From a virus, in the IMG/VR virus record IMGVR_UViG_3300027749_000100, positions 1 through 64,000 of that record: 64,000 nucleotides of DNA; one strand, given 5' to 3'. Below the pieces are notes generated by a model. It worked only from the letters and a program-made list of their open reading frames with translations, made no database searches and was not told the DNA's origin. A program made the translations under genes and the position numbers. The first letter of the stretch is position 1; each line of letters begins with the position of its first letter. Of this stretch, positions 18,548-28,319 are shown piece by piece.

Positions 18548-19075
18548 TTATGGCAATTCTATAGTAAATCCAAGAAGCAATCTTCCAAGATAAATATTGA
18601 CATCGAATGGTGTCTCATATGAATTATATTCTATTACATTTTCAGTTAATTTCCATAATTCAAACTGGGTAAGCATGGAAAATCCGTCTGATGTCAATTG
18701 TACATTCATCCCACCATCGGAAACTGATGCATACGGGGCATGATGTCTGTGAAGGATCATGTACCACTCAAGGTCTCTTATGGCTTGCTGTATCTTGGCC
18801 AAATGTATATCTACCATAATTGATGTTTTTTCGGTTGCCATGACTGTCAATCCGGTCAGCCCCTTGTCAATCGCTGCGCAGATTCTTGCTATGGTGGCTC
18901 TTGATCCTATCGTATGATATTCATTTGTTATCCAGCAGTTTTCCAGAAAACTGCCCACCAAATTTATTGATGAGTATAATTCAAAAAAATCCTGAACTTC
19001 AGGAGGCAGCCTGCTATATAAGTCTGATTGTCCATATTGGTCTAGTGTATTGTTGGCTGTTTTTGTTATTTGCAT
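18548..19075 (-). CDS. Baseplate-region protein of unknown function
   Basis: This 175-residue protein lies between two LysM-containing baseplate genes, with 18- and 10-base spacers. It reads as mixed alpha/beta. It has an N-terminal helix (PPEVQDFFELYSSINLVGSF), a central helix (DIHLAKIQQAIRDLEWYMILHRHH) and a C-terminal ELWKLTENVIEYNSY...VNIYLGRLLLGFTIELP beta ending. No cysteine clusters, signal peptide or catalytic motif were seen. The RBS is weak (AAGT), suggesting coupling to the upstream gene. Its position argues for a baseplate or tail-hub component; I do not recognise the family. Confidence 0.65.
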   Translation of the reverse strand: MQITKTANNTLDQYGQSDLYSRLPPEVQDFFELYSSINLVGSFLENCWITNEYHTIGSRATIARICAAIDKGLTGLTVMATEKTSIMVDIHLAKIQQAIRDLEWYMILHRHHAPYASVSDGGMNVQLTSDGFSMLTQFELWKLTENVIEYNSYETPFDVNIYLGRLLLGFTIELP

Positions 19076-19085
19076 AATAATTTAC

Positions 19086-20027
19086 TTAAAGATAATAACT
19101 TGTTGTTGGTGGTGAAATATTTTTTGGTATTTTTATGGTTAATACTTCGTTGATTAATACTGTTATTTTTTTATTTTTATTATTTGGATCTTCAATAACC
19201 GGCCATATACTAAATTCCCAATCTTTTATTTGAGGATTTGCTCGACGAATTACTTCGCTTACCCAAAAATACGTAGCTTGTGAACCATATTGTCGCGCAA
19301 TACTAGTCAGATTTTCACCTTTTTGCACAGTGTGTGTAAAATAACCTCCAAAAGGGGTCAGTGCCTGTGCGTTTAATAGTTTATTATTCTCTTCGTCAAT
19401 TGTAGCTCCAGTTGATACACTTTTCACTGTTGCCGGTACGCCGGGAAAAGACACGGTGTCTCCCTTTAACGACTCTGCGGAACGCATAATTTTGTTCCGT
19501 AAGTTGTATCCTTCTTGATTTAGATTAAAAACATTATTTCCAAGTGCAATTAATGTCAATTTATATCGAAATATCATTGGAGATCTTACCGATCTGCTAA
19601 TTGAAAGATTTTGCAATGTTACTTGCCATTGTCCAAATTGAGGTGCATCTGGGGTGGCTATAGTAAGCACCAAAACCGTAGTGGCAGTGTTTCCTTTTTG
19701 GCATAACTCGTTATATTTCTGAAATAATGATGTTAATAATTGATAGGATAAATATGGCTGACCAAAAAATCCGGTGACATTAGGATCCCGAAATTGATTT
19801 TTTCTAAAACCAGTTGTTCCCGCAATCTGGATGGTTGTTATTCCTCCCCCAAGATTATCAGCAAATGCTGTTCCGTCAATACTTTGATATATTGCAACTC
19901 TTGACGGTTGACTTATATCAATTTCTTCTGGCGATACATAAAAACTATAGATCATTATAGGATCACTACTGGCACTATTTGACAAATCGGTGAGGGATAT
20001 TTCAATATTGGCAGATTCCATTGTCAT
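19086..20027 (-). CDS. LysM-containing baseplate protein
   Basis: This 313-residue protein starts at an ATG preceded by AAGGG. Residues 1-210 include DPIMIYSFYVSPEEIDISQPSR and a QWQVTLQNLSISRSVRSPMIFRYKLTLIAL stretch, which resembles hub-proximal baseplate proteins that wrap the tail tube end. Residues about 235-310 carry a LysM domain (THTVQKGENLTSIARQYG). In contractile-tailed phages and related injection systems, LysM proteins of this type connect hub and wedge. Its order between the spike gene and the gp25-like gene supports that role. There is no sign of lytic activity. Confidence 0.8.
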   Translation of the reverse strand: MTMESANIEISLTDLSNSASSDPIMIYSFYVSPEEIDISQPSRVAIYQSIDGTAFADNLGGGITTIQIAGTTGFRKNQFRDPNVTGFFGQPYLSYQLLTSLFQKYNELCQKGNTATTVLVLTIATPDAPQFGQWQVTLQNLSISRSVRSPMIFRYKLTLIALGNNVFNLNQEGYNLRNKIMRSAESLKGDTVSFPGVPATVKSVSTGATIDEENNKLLNAQALTPFGGYFTHTVQKGENLTSIARQYGSQATYFWVSEVIRRANPQIKDWEFSIWPVIEDPNNKNKKITVLINEVLTIKIPKNISPPTTSYYL

Positions 20028-20055
20028 AATTGTTGCCCTTTGTTAATTGACCAAA

Positions 20056-20991
20056 TCAAGCATTTGCTTTCTTTGCCAATTCTTGCCATAGTGAATTTAC
20101 CTGTGAAGTAAGAATTTGTTGCGATATGTTAAAATCAAGAACTAACTGCAAAAGATCTTTTATGATTATACCATCAATTGAAGTGTTTTTTGATTCCGAC
20201 GCAATATAAAATTGCCCCTTTGTCTTTATGTATCCACCCGATGCCCCAAGTGTAAAATTACCCTTGGTATTATCAGTAACCGAAAAAACTCCCTGTTCGG
20301 AAATTTTCATTTTTGTTCCAGAGCCATGATTCAGTACGTAGATATTTGATTTTGTACTTTTGGGAATGTACCATGGATGCGTATTCACATCTATATTGCC
20401 TGTTGACACCGGATTTCCACTAGCATCTTTTTGCCCATTTATTTTTGTAAGCAACTCCCCATCTTCAGGACGACATATTTTTATATATGTTCCATCTGGA
20501 AACGAGAACTCATACAAACCTTCCTGTGTCCATCGTTCGTAAATGTTGCTTGAGTGCCTTTCCAATCTCAAACCGGGCGCAGGAAAAGAAATTTCACTAG
20601 AACCCGAATCCACAAATCCTATGCATATAGGATGCATCATCGTTCCGCCGACAAATGCGATAACTGCGATAGCATCTTTTTCTCCGCTAATAGCCGCAAG
20701 TCCTCCGGGCGCATTGGGATCGGGCGTCTTTATTACTGGTAGCCAGTGAGATCCCTCTTTTTGACTGAAATTTGAAGACATTATACGGACATTATAAAGT
20801 GGAGCACTACCAAGTTGATCAAGAACTCCGATGCATGTCAATGTCCTTTTTGCATAATTAATTGACAACACTCTTGCCAACATAATTCCCGACATGTTTG
20901 CATACACATCATCTTGATCGATAAATGATGTCGCGTTTAATCCGGGATCTCTTGTAAATTTTTTTATTTCTTCTGTTGGATACAAATCCAT
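20056..20991 (-). CDS. Baseplate spike (gp5/V-like OB-fold protein)
   Basis: This 311-residue protein has an AAGGA site. Residues about 35-135 (GIMLARVLSINYAKRTLTCIGVL...AVIAFVGGTMMHPICIGFVD) show the OB-fold pattern of gp5/gpV spike proteins: a GxxxA-V strand, a 'WLPV' strand and a G-x-P-ICIGFV strand. The middle (WTQEGLYEFSFPDGTYIKI) and the Gly/Lys-rich GSGTKMKISEQGVFSVTD to GGYIKTKGQFYIAS region suggest a beta-helical needle. The C-terminus is helical (LLQLVLDFNISQQILTSQVNSLWQEL). Spike proteins form the central membrane-piercing trimer. No lysozyme domain is present, unlike T4 gp5. It lies directly after the hub gene, as in many myophages. Confidence 0.8.
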   Translation of the reverse strand: MDLYPTEEIKKFTRDPGLNATSFIDQDDVYANMSGIMLARVLSINYAKRTLTCIGVLDQLGSAPLYNVRIMSSNFSQKEGSHWLPVIKTPDPNAPGGLAAISGEKDAIAVIAFVGGTMMHPICIGFVDSGSSEISFPAPGLRLERHSSNIYERWTQEGLYEFSFPDGTYIKICRPEDGELLTKINGQKDASGNPVSTGNIDVNTHPWYIPKSTKSNIYVLNHGSGTKMKISEQGVFSVTDNTKGNFTLGASGGYIKTKGQFYIASESKNTSIDGIIIKDLLQLVLDFNISQQILTSQVNSLWQELAKKANA

Positions 20992-21006
20992 TTTTCTATC
21001 CTTGTG

Positions 21007-22620
21007 TTACGGCTTTTTATTTCTCAATTGAGCATTTACTCCAAGATACGTTCTTCTTGGATTTGAATATGTATCTTGAGGCATAAATTTTGGATACATT
21101 TCTGTTATTCCAGTTCCTCTTGAAACTTGAATTTTTGTAAGGAATTGTGGCGACGGAAAAATCTTGAATGAATGTTCTACTGATTGTACATAATATCTTT
21201 CTTCCTGCACACCAAATTTATCCGAATCATCTGTACCAGTAGAAGGTTTGGGAATTATCAATTCCTGCCCAATTTTTATATCAGGGTTTCCTCTTATGAC
21301 CAATACGCCAGAGTACAATGAATCTGTAAAAGCAAAAACATCAATTATCCATTTGTTAAGCAATGTCAAATGTTCAATAATATCAAGTCTTGCCTGTTTT
21401 CCTTCATTGCTGTCACTGTTTCTCTTATTCGGTTCTACAGTTTCGAGATATCCTTGCAAGGAGTTTGGCAAAAAAGTGATTTTGGTAACCATCGGTTTAT
21501 ACCCGAATTGTTCAATACCAGCCATGTCATAATAAGGATTTATTTGGTTAGCCCCCGGACTATCAGGTAATGCCATTTGCCCACCTGTATCCCCAAAAGC
21601 CCCTGTTGCGTATTGTGTCCAAAAATATGTATATCTATCTTGGTCACTTCTTCGCAACTCTCTTTGAATAATCTGCGATCTTTCAATTGTTATTACTTGT
21701 GGCGATTCTTGTGCCCATGGAATTTTTGTTGAATTTTTTTCATATGAAGGAAATTCATTATTTCCATTCCTATATGGAGTCCACCTGACAATAATATTTG
21801 TCAGATCTTCTGTATCTTCTGCAAATATTTCAAAAAATGGGCGTTGAATAAAATATTCAATAAATGTCCAATATGTTCCAGTCCAGTTTTGGATAAGAGG
21901 AACTTGAAATACTCCCATGAGAGAATTTGATCCATCATCTGCTACTGTTTTTCCGTCACGTGTAGGAATATTAAATTTTACGTTAAATTTGAAATCGCGC
22001 TGTGTTCCAGAATCTGTCTTGTCTGACATAGAATCTTTCATTGCATTGACAACAAATGCCTCAACCCACTTGTTTATTGGTATCCACGCCTGTCCTTTTG
22101 CTGTAGAGTCAGTCAGCATTGTTAGGCCGGGAAACAAGTTGAATGTTATATTTAACCCATTGTCTTTTGTTACGTTGGTAAAAATATTCCGATCAGCGGT
22201 TACAACACTAGGAGGAACAACCAGCCTCCTATTCTGCAATATCTTTACCATATCATGCCCGGAAATACTGAACATCCTTGAAGGAGCACCGTCTGGACCT
22301 TGCGAAGGAGATTCCGACATTGAAATCTGAGAAACCAATCCCCGCATAATCAATACTGGTTCATTATTTCTTTTACTGGCGCTATTTATTTTTGCTCTGT
22401 CAATACGTATTTCCACATAATCATTAACTCGTATTGGCAAATCAACCATGACGTTTTTACGAATAATCGGTCTCAAATACAAAGTCCATGTGCCAGCAGG
22501 AGTTGTCAATGCCCGACTAACAGATCCTGACACAACATATTGCGTAAGGTCTAATCCTGCAACGATGACTTTTATTCTGAATGTGTCTATGTTTCCATTT
22601 GAGGATTTTGATTCTGTCAT
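21007..22620 (-). CDS. Baseplate hub protein (gp27/D-like)
   Basis: This 537-residue protein sits between the tape measure and the spike gene, the usual place for the hub. Its N-terminus (FRIKVIVAGLDLTQYVVSGSVSRAL) and the segment NEPVLIMRGLVSQISMSESP...MFSISGHDMVKILQ follow the pattern of late-control D or gp27-like hub proteins: tube-like beta domains with a 'G-V-.I...' strand and a 'v.G.D....L' strand. The C-terminal part includes VIRGNPDIKIGQELIIPKPS and ERYYVQSVEHSFKIFP, again typical of hub proteins. It should form the trimeric adaptor between tail tube and spike. Its start follows the tape measure stop by two bases and has only a weak SD, which suggests coupling. Confidence 0.8.
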   Translation of the reverse strand: MTESKSSNGNIDTFRIKVIVAGLDLTQYVVSGSVSRALTTPAGTWTLYLRPIIRKNVMVDLPIRVNDYVEIRIDRAKINSASKRNNEPVLIMRGLVSQISMSESPSQGPDGAPSRMFSISGHDMVKILQNRRLVVPPSVVTADRNIFTNVTKDNGLNITFNLFPGLTMLTDSTAKGQAWIPINKWVEAFVVNAMKDSMSDKTDSGTQRDFKFNVKFNIPTRDGKTVADDGSNSLMGVFQVPLIQNWTGTYWTFIEYFIQRPFFEIFAEDTEDLTNIIVRWTPYRNGNNEFPSYEKNSTKIPWAQESPQVITIERSQIIQRELRRSDQDRYTYFWTQYATGAFGDTGGQMALPDSPGANQINPYYDMAGIEQFGYKPMVTKITFLPNSLQGYLETVEPNKRNSDSNEGKQARLDIIEHLTLLNKWIIDVFAFTDSLYSGVLVIRGNPDIKIGQELIIPKPSTGTDDSDKFGVQEERYYVQSVEHSFKIFPSPQFLTKIQVSRGTGITEMYPKFMPQDTYSNPRRTYLGVNAQLRNKKP

Positions 22621-22624
22621 TTTT

Positions 22625-25600
22625 TCAACTTACGTTTTTCGCGCCTGCAACAAAATTCACAGTGCCATCCGTCGCATTTATATTAAATGTCAACCCAGTC
22701 AGGGCAGTTCTCAGTGACGTGACAAACGTTGCTCCCATCGCTGATAGCGATCCAGTATCTATGACTGCAACTTGATTACCGGATACGTCCGCACCCTGTT
22801 CAAGAAGCCTCTGGTTATTCTGAGCAAACATATATGACTCCGTTATATTCTTCCCCTCTTTATCGTTAACTTGCATATGCATAGTACTGTTAGATCCTTC
22901 AGAACCCTCCCAATTGCCCCCTTTTCCCAAAAGCGTTCCTTGCGCAATTTTTTGTCCTTCCGCAAAAGCAGGTGCGTCTTTAATCTGCATCTCCGCAAGA
23001 GTAAACAGATTTCCACTGTCTCCTCTGAATCGTATTGTTCTGCCTTTATGCGCCATAGCGGAGTCGTCTTCTACAACACTTTCTATTTTACCCGATTCTG
23101 GCGCAGCAAATCCTATTTGCGTTGCTTTGTCTCTTGCCGTAACATCTATTGCGCCATGGATTTTATCCTTCGCTACGGCACTGGGAGCATTTACTCCCAA
23201 TGTAACAAGCCCACCTGCTGATGTATCTTTTTCATTAGCAGTCAAAGTTGTATTTTTTATACCACCAGCATTATCAATAACCACAAATCCGCTTGCGGCT
23301 GCATTTCCCAATGGCACTGCGCCCGGAGTACTCGGATTGCCCGAAGTACCTGTTTGAAACGATTGAAGTCTGGCAAGCTTCGCTTCACTAGCAACAATAT
23401 TCCTGTCTCTGTATTGCCGCGTCCAAGCATCTTGCTTATTTATGCCTGCGCCAAACCCACGTTCTCTGTTTGCATAACCCTCAATCTCTTCTGGAGTATA
23501 GGTTGGTGGAAGATCATCCCTAATCTTTTTTAGACTTGTAAGGTTTGCTTGTTCGGTGGCAATATCTTTTTGCAGTTTGTTCGGATCTGCACTCAACTGA
23601 TTTAGATAGGCAATATCATTTGTAGCGGACTCAACCGCTCTTGTTGCAGCAACACTCTGTTGTTGTGTTGAGAGGTTTGCTGTCTGATATTGAGGTGATT
23701 TGGGATCGAGTACGTAAAGTTTATTTGCGTCTATTATGGCTTGCTGGCTTTTTATTTGCTCAGCATATGAACGACCTTGAGGAGCAATTGGCACAACGGT
23801 TTGACCGGCACCAGTACGAGCTCCTGGCTGGACAGGCATAATCCTGCCACGAGCATCATCTAACTGCTTGTATTGCTCATTCTGATGAGCGTCGTATGCT
23901 CCTGATGCTTGACTTGCAGCATACATTCCCACAAATGGTGCAGCAATCATTGCAATGGGAACAGACCACCCTGCGGTTGGTAGTGCTAAGGCAGCACCAA
24001 GCATCAGAGTGCCTTCGGCAGCAGCCAGCCCAGCAGCAAGCCCCACTCCCGCAGATCCAAGATCTCTATTGACCCATTCGTTCACCGAATCTCGTTGGGG
24101 GCCAACTAATGATTCAAGGCCACTCTTGACAAAAGTCGAATCAACAGTGAACCCGAAACCTTCAGCAGCTCCAACAATCTTTGATACGGCTGCATCCATT
24201 CCTCCGGGATATTTAAGGCCCAATTGCAATGCTTGAAGCGCCGCACCCACATAGCCAAGTTTTTTTAATAATCCACTGAAACTTCCCATCCACTTGGAAC
24301 TTTGAATGGCAAGGGTTGTTTTTTGTGACAAACTATTCACCGTACTCGCTACACGACCCGCAAGTCTTGGAGCAAGTGGGGTGGAGGATGTGCCACCCGG
24401 TGCAACTGTTGGAACAGCCACGGTTTCAGCAACCAGTGGAATAGGTGCTCCTCCGGAGCCAGCAAATTGACCCCCAACTAGACGAGTAGGGCTTCCCGGC
24501 ACACCGGGACGGGCAGCAGTAACTGGAACACCTGAAGCATTTGAAACACCTGTAGTATTTGAAATCACCGTAGATGGAGTTATCACGGTAGAGCTTTCTG
24601 CTAACGGTGCCGTAGAACTCCACGCACTTCGTACCGCACCGCTAACAGATTGCATGGCTCCTGATGCAATAGTGGCTTCGCCATAAGAAGCAAACCCTGT
24701 TGTTTTTGCCGTATCAAACCAATTCGATTTCAATGTGTCTATCGGATGCATAACAGCGTTAAAGGCAGTGGAATTATTTTCAAGAAAACTCACGACCCCA
24801 GAAGACTGATTTTGCGGTGACCTATTTCCTGAACGTTGACGCTCATCTACACGAGCAGGGGGTGGCGGTGCATTGGAAGGGGCAACTGCAATACTTGGGC
24901 CACCTGAATTTCCACCAAATAGGGGCGCGTCAAAATCAAATCCTAAATTGCTAAGTCCCTGCTCAATAGGATTTATGGGTCCTCCCATTGGCCCTTTTCC
25001 TGCACCTTTGTCAAATGGATTGGCACTGGGTTGCGGCTTTCCAGAAGGTTTGACGCCAAGGAATGACATCAAAGCAGGCGCGGCTACGGCAGCGGCACCT
25101 GCTATCGTTAAAACTTGAAGGATTGGCAATGAAAGTATTTTTTCAAGCATGCTCACGATGCCACCAAGTGCAACTGCTGCTGCTGGCCCAAATGTGGCTA
25201 TTCCGGCAACCCCCAAGCGAAGTGCCTCTGCAGCAGTACCTCGCTGTCCGGATTCTCCATTAATTGAATTGACTGCAGTAGTACGAGTTTCCGGATCTGT
25301 GCCCATGAGCGTTTGTGCAAATTTGGTAACTTCCTGAACTACTCCACTAAGTATTTGTGCTTGAGATTGCAAACTTTGAAAATCAGCAAGAGTGTTGTCT
25401 TTTTCTACATGAACAGTATTTGGTCGCTCTAAATTATTTGGCCCTAGACCAATATTTAAATTCTTATTCCCACCAGTCAGCGCAGTTGTTTCTGTCAGTA
25501 ATTTTTCATACGCCTCCTTGCCCATTCGCAAGTTTGTTTTTTCATCTTGATCGTAGGCTCCTTCATCTCCACGACCTTGCAGGCGTTGCTGAATTTTATT

Positions 25601-27628
25601 CACTCCCGCGGTGTATTTTGCCTGTATTTCTTTTTGCATGCGTGCTTCATCCGGACTGAGAAGACCTTGAAGCATGTTGCCTTGTGTTTGCAATGAGACA
25701 TTGGTTGCTTGCAAGTTCGTTTGAAAATCATTCGTTGTTGCAGATCCCAAGATTCTTTGTGCCGTTGCCTTTCCCGCATCCTGCAGTTTGTTGTATCCTG
25801 CAGATTTGGGCTGGTCTTTCGGCAATGTCCCTCCTGCTGCGTCTCTATTGGCAGGATCATACGCTATGATCATTTTCTCCAGATCGTTTGTGCTAAAATT
25901 GTCACCAAATAATTTTCTTGTGGTAAATAATGCGTTATTCGCTTCTTCAGACAATCTTTTCTCAGGATGTAATTGTCGATCTTTTAACTCAGCTTGAAGT
26001 TTTGCCGCATCCATTCCGCCTAGGCCAAGTTTTGCTACATCATTGAATAATTTTTGCTGTACATTAGGGTCTCCACTTGTTGTAGCTCTATTGAATTCGT
26101 TAAGTAGTTCCGTTCCTCCCATCTCAGGATGAGCTTGCTGATATTGTGACAATAACAACGCATTATTACCGCTTCTTGAAACATACGAATCAAGACCTCT
26201 TGCAAGTTCAGGAGCACGTTCCTGCAGTGCTGCGCTTCCTACATTCTGCGCAACCCTATTGGTTATTGCCATGTTTTCTGCAATTGCAGTTACATTGGCA
26301 ATTCCTCCTCGGGCAGTGATGGTCTGCGCAGTGACTCCAAGCTCCTGAATGACTTCATCCATGCGATCCATCAACCGGCCGTTGGCTAGCGAATCTCCCA
26401 CAACTGTGGCAAACTGTTTTGGATCCATGGCAAATCCACCAGAGTTTACTCCGTTTGCAGAAACTCCTCCAACAGCCCCGGTCTTGCCCAATGCTTCAAG
26501 TGTGTTTTGATAATTTCCTCGGCTTGCTCCCAATGCAAAGGCCGTGCCTGCGGAAGCTTCCATTTCGCGAAGCGTATCGTTTGTAGACGCACCGGGCGAA
26601 GTTCCCCTTCCAGTACTAGCCCCTTGTCCATATCTTGCAGCCGTCTGAGCAAACCCAAATGATTCATTTTGGGACATGCCGGTTTTGTCACCCATGTGAC
26701 GTATCTGGTCACGATATGGAGTGAGTTCTGTAGATCTGTAATCAAGTGTCCTGCGAGACAATTGGCCTACATCGTAATCAAATTTTTCCTGACCTTGCCT
26801 GCCAGACGCCATCTTGATGCCATCCACGATGCCCTTGACTGCGCCAAAGACGCCCTCTGCAACACCAGATAACGTGTTGCCAAATCCTTTGAACAACCCA
26901 TCACCACCATCGTCATCTTTTTTATCGGTAGAGGGAGAAGCAGTTGCGGTACTTTTCCCTTTTTCAACAGGGACGATGGGATATATTTTCTCGTCCGTAA
27001 GTAATTTTTGCGCAGGAAGTAATTTCTGCTCTTCCTGAGGAGGAGGAAGTAATTTTTGCTCTTTGATTACAGTAGTGAGTAATACTATTGCGTTTTTTAA
27101 ATCACTAGTTTCTCTGCTTACAATAGCATAAGGAGTAGTGGGGGTGTTATAGGCGGGAGCAGGAAGCACAGGCTGTGGCTGTCTAGGCTCGACAGGGCCT
27201 CGTGTGGCTTGGGGTTGCGGGCCAGATGGCCCGTTTGGCTGTCTGGGTCCACCGCCTTGCTGAGAACCAATACCCTTTGACAAGACTTCCTTGAGTTCTT
27301 TTACCTCCTTGGACAAAAGGAGCAGGTTATCACCCAGTGTCTTTGTATATTGAGTTGATTCTGAAATCGTTCTTCCATGAGCTTCAAGCCTTGATGAAAA
27401 ATCATCAAATTTTCTTGACGCATCAGTAAACGCCGTGCCTATGCCTCCAAGACGACCTCCCAGCGTCTCAATGGATGTTTCAATCTTTCCAAGAGACGCA
27501 GTAAATGTTTCCAACTTACTGGTATATTCACCAAGGCTTGCAGTAAATTGACCAATGCCACTAGCAACATTGACGGGCGCAGCATTGCTTCTTCCTGTCC
27601 GAGTTGGGCCAACACCACCGGAACCCAT
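22625..27628 (-). CDS. Tape measure protein with degenerate M23 domain
   Basis: The chosen start is the ATG at 27628 (GGAGAG upstream; the stop of the previous frame is one base away), giving 1,667 residues. An upstream TTG at 27649 is less likely. Visible parts are coiled-coil-like N-terminal repeats (FTASLGEYTSKLETFTASLGKIETS, to about residue 120), a Pro/Gln-rich linker, and long Ala/Gln-rich helices. Hydrophobic stretches lie near residues 810-860 (AAAVALGGIVSMLEKILSLP) and 1190-1240 (LALPTAGWSVPIAMIAAPFVGM). The C-terminal region around 22860-23165 resembles an M23 (LytM) peptidase, with HGAIDV and MHMQV. Tape measures set tail length and leave through the tube at infection; by the usual rule this length implies a tail near 250 nm. 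The position after tube and chaperone genes is canonical. Confidence 0.9.
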   Translation of the reverse strand: MGSGGVGPTRTGRSNAAPVNVASGIGQFTASLGEYTSKLETFTASLGKIETSIETLGGRLGGIGTAFTDASRKFDDFSSRLEAHGRTISESTQYTKTLGDNLLLLSKEVKELKEVLSKGIGSQQGGGPRQPNGPSGPQPQATRGPVEPRQPQPVLPAPAYNTPTTPYAIVSRETSDLKNAIVLLTTVIKEQKLLPPPQEEQKLLPAQKLLTDEKIYPIVPVEKGKSTATASPSTDKKDDDGGDGLFKGFGNTLSGVAEGVFGAVKGIVDGIKMASGRQGQEKFDYDVGQLSRRTLDYRSTELTPYRDQIRHMGDKTGMSQNESFGFAQTAARYGQGASTGRGTSPGASTNDTLREMEASAGTAFALGASRGNYQNTLEALGKTGAVGGVSANGVNSGGFAMDPKQFATVVGDSLANGRLMDRMDEVIQELGVTAQTITARGGIANVTAIAENMAITNRVAQNVGSAALQERAPELARGLDSYVSRSGNNALLLSQYQQAHPEMGGTELLNEFNRATTSGDPNVQQKLFNDVAKLGLGGMDAAKLQAELKDRQLHPEKRLSEEANNALFTTRKLFGDNFSTNDLEKMIIAYDPANRDAAGGTLPKDQPKSAGYNKLQDAGKATAQRILGSATTNDFQTNLQATNVSLQTQGNMLQGLLSPDEARMQKEIQAKYTAGVNKIQQRLQGRGDEGAYDQDEKTNLRMGKEAYEKLLTETTALTGGNKNLNIGLGPNNLERPNTVHVEKDNTLADFQSLQSQAQILSGVVQEVTKFAQTLMGTDPETRTTAVNSINGESGQRGTAAEALRLGVAGIATFGPAAAVALGGIVSMLEKILSLPILQVLTIAGAAAVAAPALMSFLGVKPSGKPQPSANPFDKGAGKGPMGGPINPIEQGLSNLGFDFDAPLFGGNSGGPSIAVAPSNAPPPPARVDERQRSGNRSPQNQSSGVVSFLENNSTAFNAVMHPIDTLKSNWFDTAKTTGFASYGEATIASGAMQSVSGAVRSAWSSTAPLAESSTVITPSTVISNTTGVSNASGVPVTAARPGVPGSPTRLVGGQFAGSGGAPIPLVAETVAVPTVAPGGTSSTPLAPRLAGRVASTVNSLSQKTTLAIQSSKWMGSFSGLLKKLGYVGAALQALQLGLKYPGGMDAAVSKIVGAAEGFGFTVDSTFVKSGLESLVGPQRDSVNEWVNRDLGSAGVGLAAGLAAAEGTLMLGAALALPTAGWSVPIAMIAAPFVGMYAASQASGAYDAHQNEQYKQLDDARGRIMPVQPGARTGAGQTVVPIAPQGRSYAEQIKSQQAIIDANKLYVLDPKSPQYQTANLSTQQQSVAATRAVESATNDIAYLNQLSADPNKLQKDIATEQANLTSLKKIRDDLPPTYTPEEIEGYANRERGFGAGINKQDAWTRQYRDRNIVASEAKLARLQSFQTGTSGNPSTPGAVPLGNAAASGFVVIDNAGGIKNTTLTANEKDTSAGGLVTLGVNAPSAVAKDKIHGAIDVTARDKATQIGFAAPESGKIESVVEDDSAMAHKGRTIRFRGDSGNLFTLAEMQIKDAPAFAEGQKIAQGTLLGKGGNWEGSEGSNSTMHMQVNDKEGKNITESYMFAQNNQRLLEQGADVSGNQVAVIDTGSLSAMGATFVTSLRTALTGLTFNINATDGTVNFVAGAKNVS

Positions 27629-27629
27629 G

Positions 27630-28319
27630 TTACTGCTGCTCTCCGTCAATATTTTCTGGGCCGTCTATGGAATCCATTGTTTCCCACTCCTCGTCAACCA
27701 TTTTCCAGAAATTTTCATCATCCATTCCATACGTCATGTCAACTGATTGTGTTTGCCCTTGGGACGAGGAACCTGCAAATTTTGTGACATGAGCCGGAAT
27801 AGATTTATTTGTTATTCGAGTATATCCGTCATCTTCTTGTATTTCTATTGCCTCATCTTCATCATCATTTGATTCAGGGGTTTGATTATAATTATTTATA
27901 GGAATAGTGTAATCGTCATGAACGCCAAAACCGTTAGGAGGTGGCAACACTCCACCATATGGCCTGAGCATGGTGAATGGAGGCATCTTCAAGTCGGGAG
28001 AATCGTCTCCCCACTTTCGAATGCCCCATTTTATTTCGGCCCAGAATTGGCGACGATAAAAATCAATATGCGCTGCATCGTAATCTACAGGTTTTTCCTG
28101 AAATTCTTGCATTGAAATATTGTATTGATTTCTATACCATTCAAGTATTTCCGATTGATAGACCCCATCAAGTGCTTTTTTCTTGATGTCTCGTATGTAT
28201 GATTCGCTATATGAGTTAACGAAACGAGTTTCGCCAATTCTCCCATTCGCGATAATAATGAAGAAGATCGTCAAACTCGTAGATATTTTCCAGAAACTTG
28301 TCAATGCTTCCTGCGGCAT
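27630..28319 (-). CDS. Downstream frame of the tape-measure chaperone pair (likely frameshift product)
   Basis: This frame is open from 28319 and stops one base before the tape measure ATG. It overlaps the 28216-28638 gene by 104 bases in the +1 frame (equivalently -2). Its internal ATG at 28319 has no convincing SD. The first 30 or so residues it would encode there (STSLTIFFIIIANG) look like an out-of-frame reading of the upstream gene. Real-looking sequence begins at about SYSESYIRDIKKKALDGVYQSEILEWYRNQYN and continues to an acidic C-terminus (MDDENFWKMVDEEWETMDS). The arrangement tube, short ORF, overlapping ORF, tape measure is the conserved G/G-T arrangement of tail assembly chaperones, in which the second frame is made by ribosomal frameshifting. 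The in-frame portion is therefore probably 27630 to about 28222. Confidence 0.7.
   Translation of the reverse strand: MPQEALTSFWKISTSLTIFFIIIANGRIGETRFVNSYSESYIRDIKKKALDGVYQSEILEWYRNQYNISMQEFQEKPVDYDAAHIDFYRRQFWAEIKWGIRKWGDDSPDLKMPPFTMLRPYGGVLPPPNGFGVHDDYTIPINNYNQTPESNDDEDEAIEIQEDDGYTRITNKSIPAHVTKFAGSSSQGQTQSVDMTYGMDDENFWKMVDEEWETMDSIDGPENIDGEQQ
28216..28233 (-). promoter_or_regulatory. Candidate programmed frameshift site
   Basis: The end of the upstream chaperone frame reads TCG TTT CGT TAA. A +1 slip of tRNA-Phe from UUU (28222-28224) to UUC would place the ribosome in the downstream frame (UUC GUU AAC) just before the stop. A small self-complementary element, CGAAA-CTCG-TTTCG (28220-28233), overlaps it. 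The frame difference is certain; the exact slip site is inference, and a -2 slip elsewhere in the overlap is possible. Confidence 0.35.

Noticed and set aside
27628-27649. TTG start for the tape measure at 27649
   Set aside because: The ATG at 27628 has a GGAGAG site at fair distance and directly follows the upstream stop, the normal coupling arrangement.
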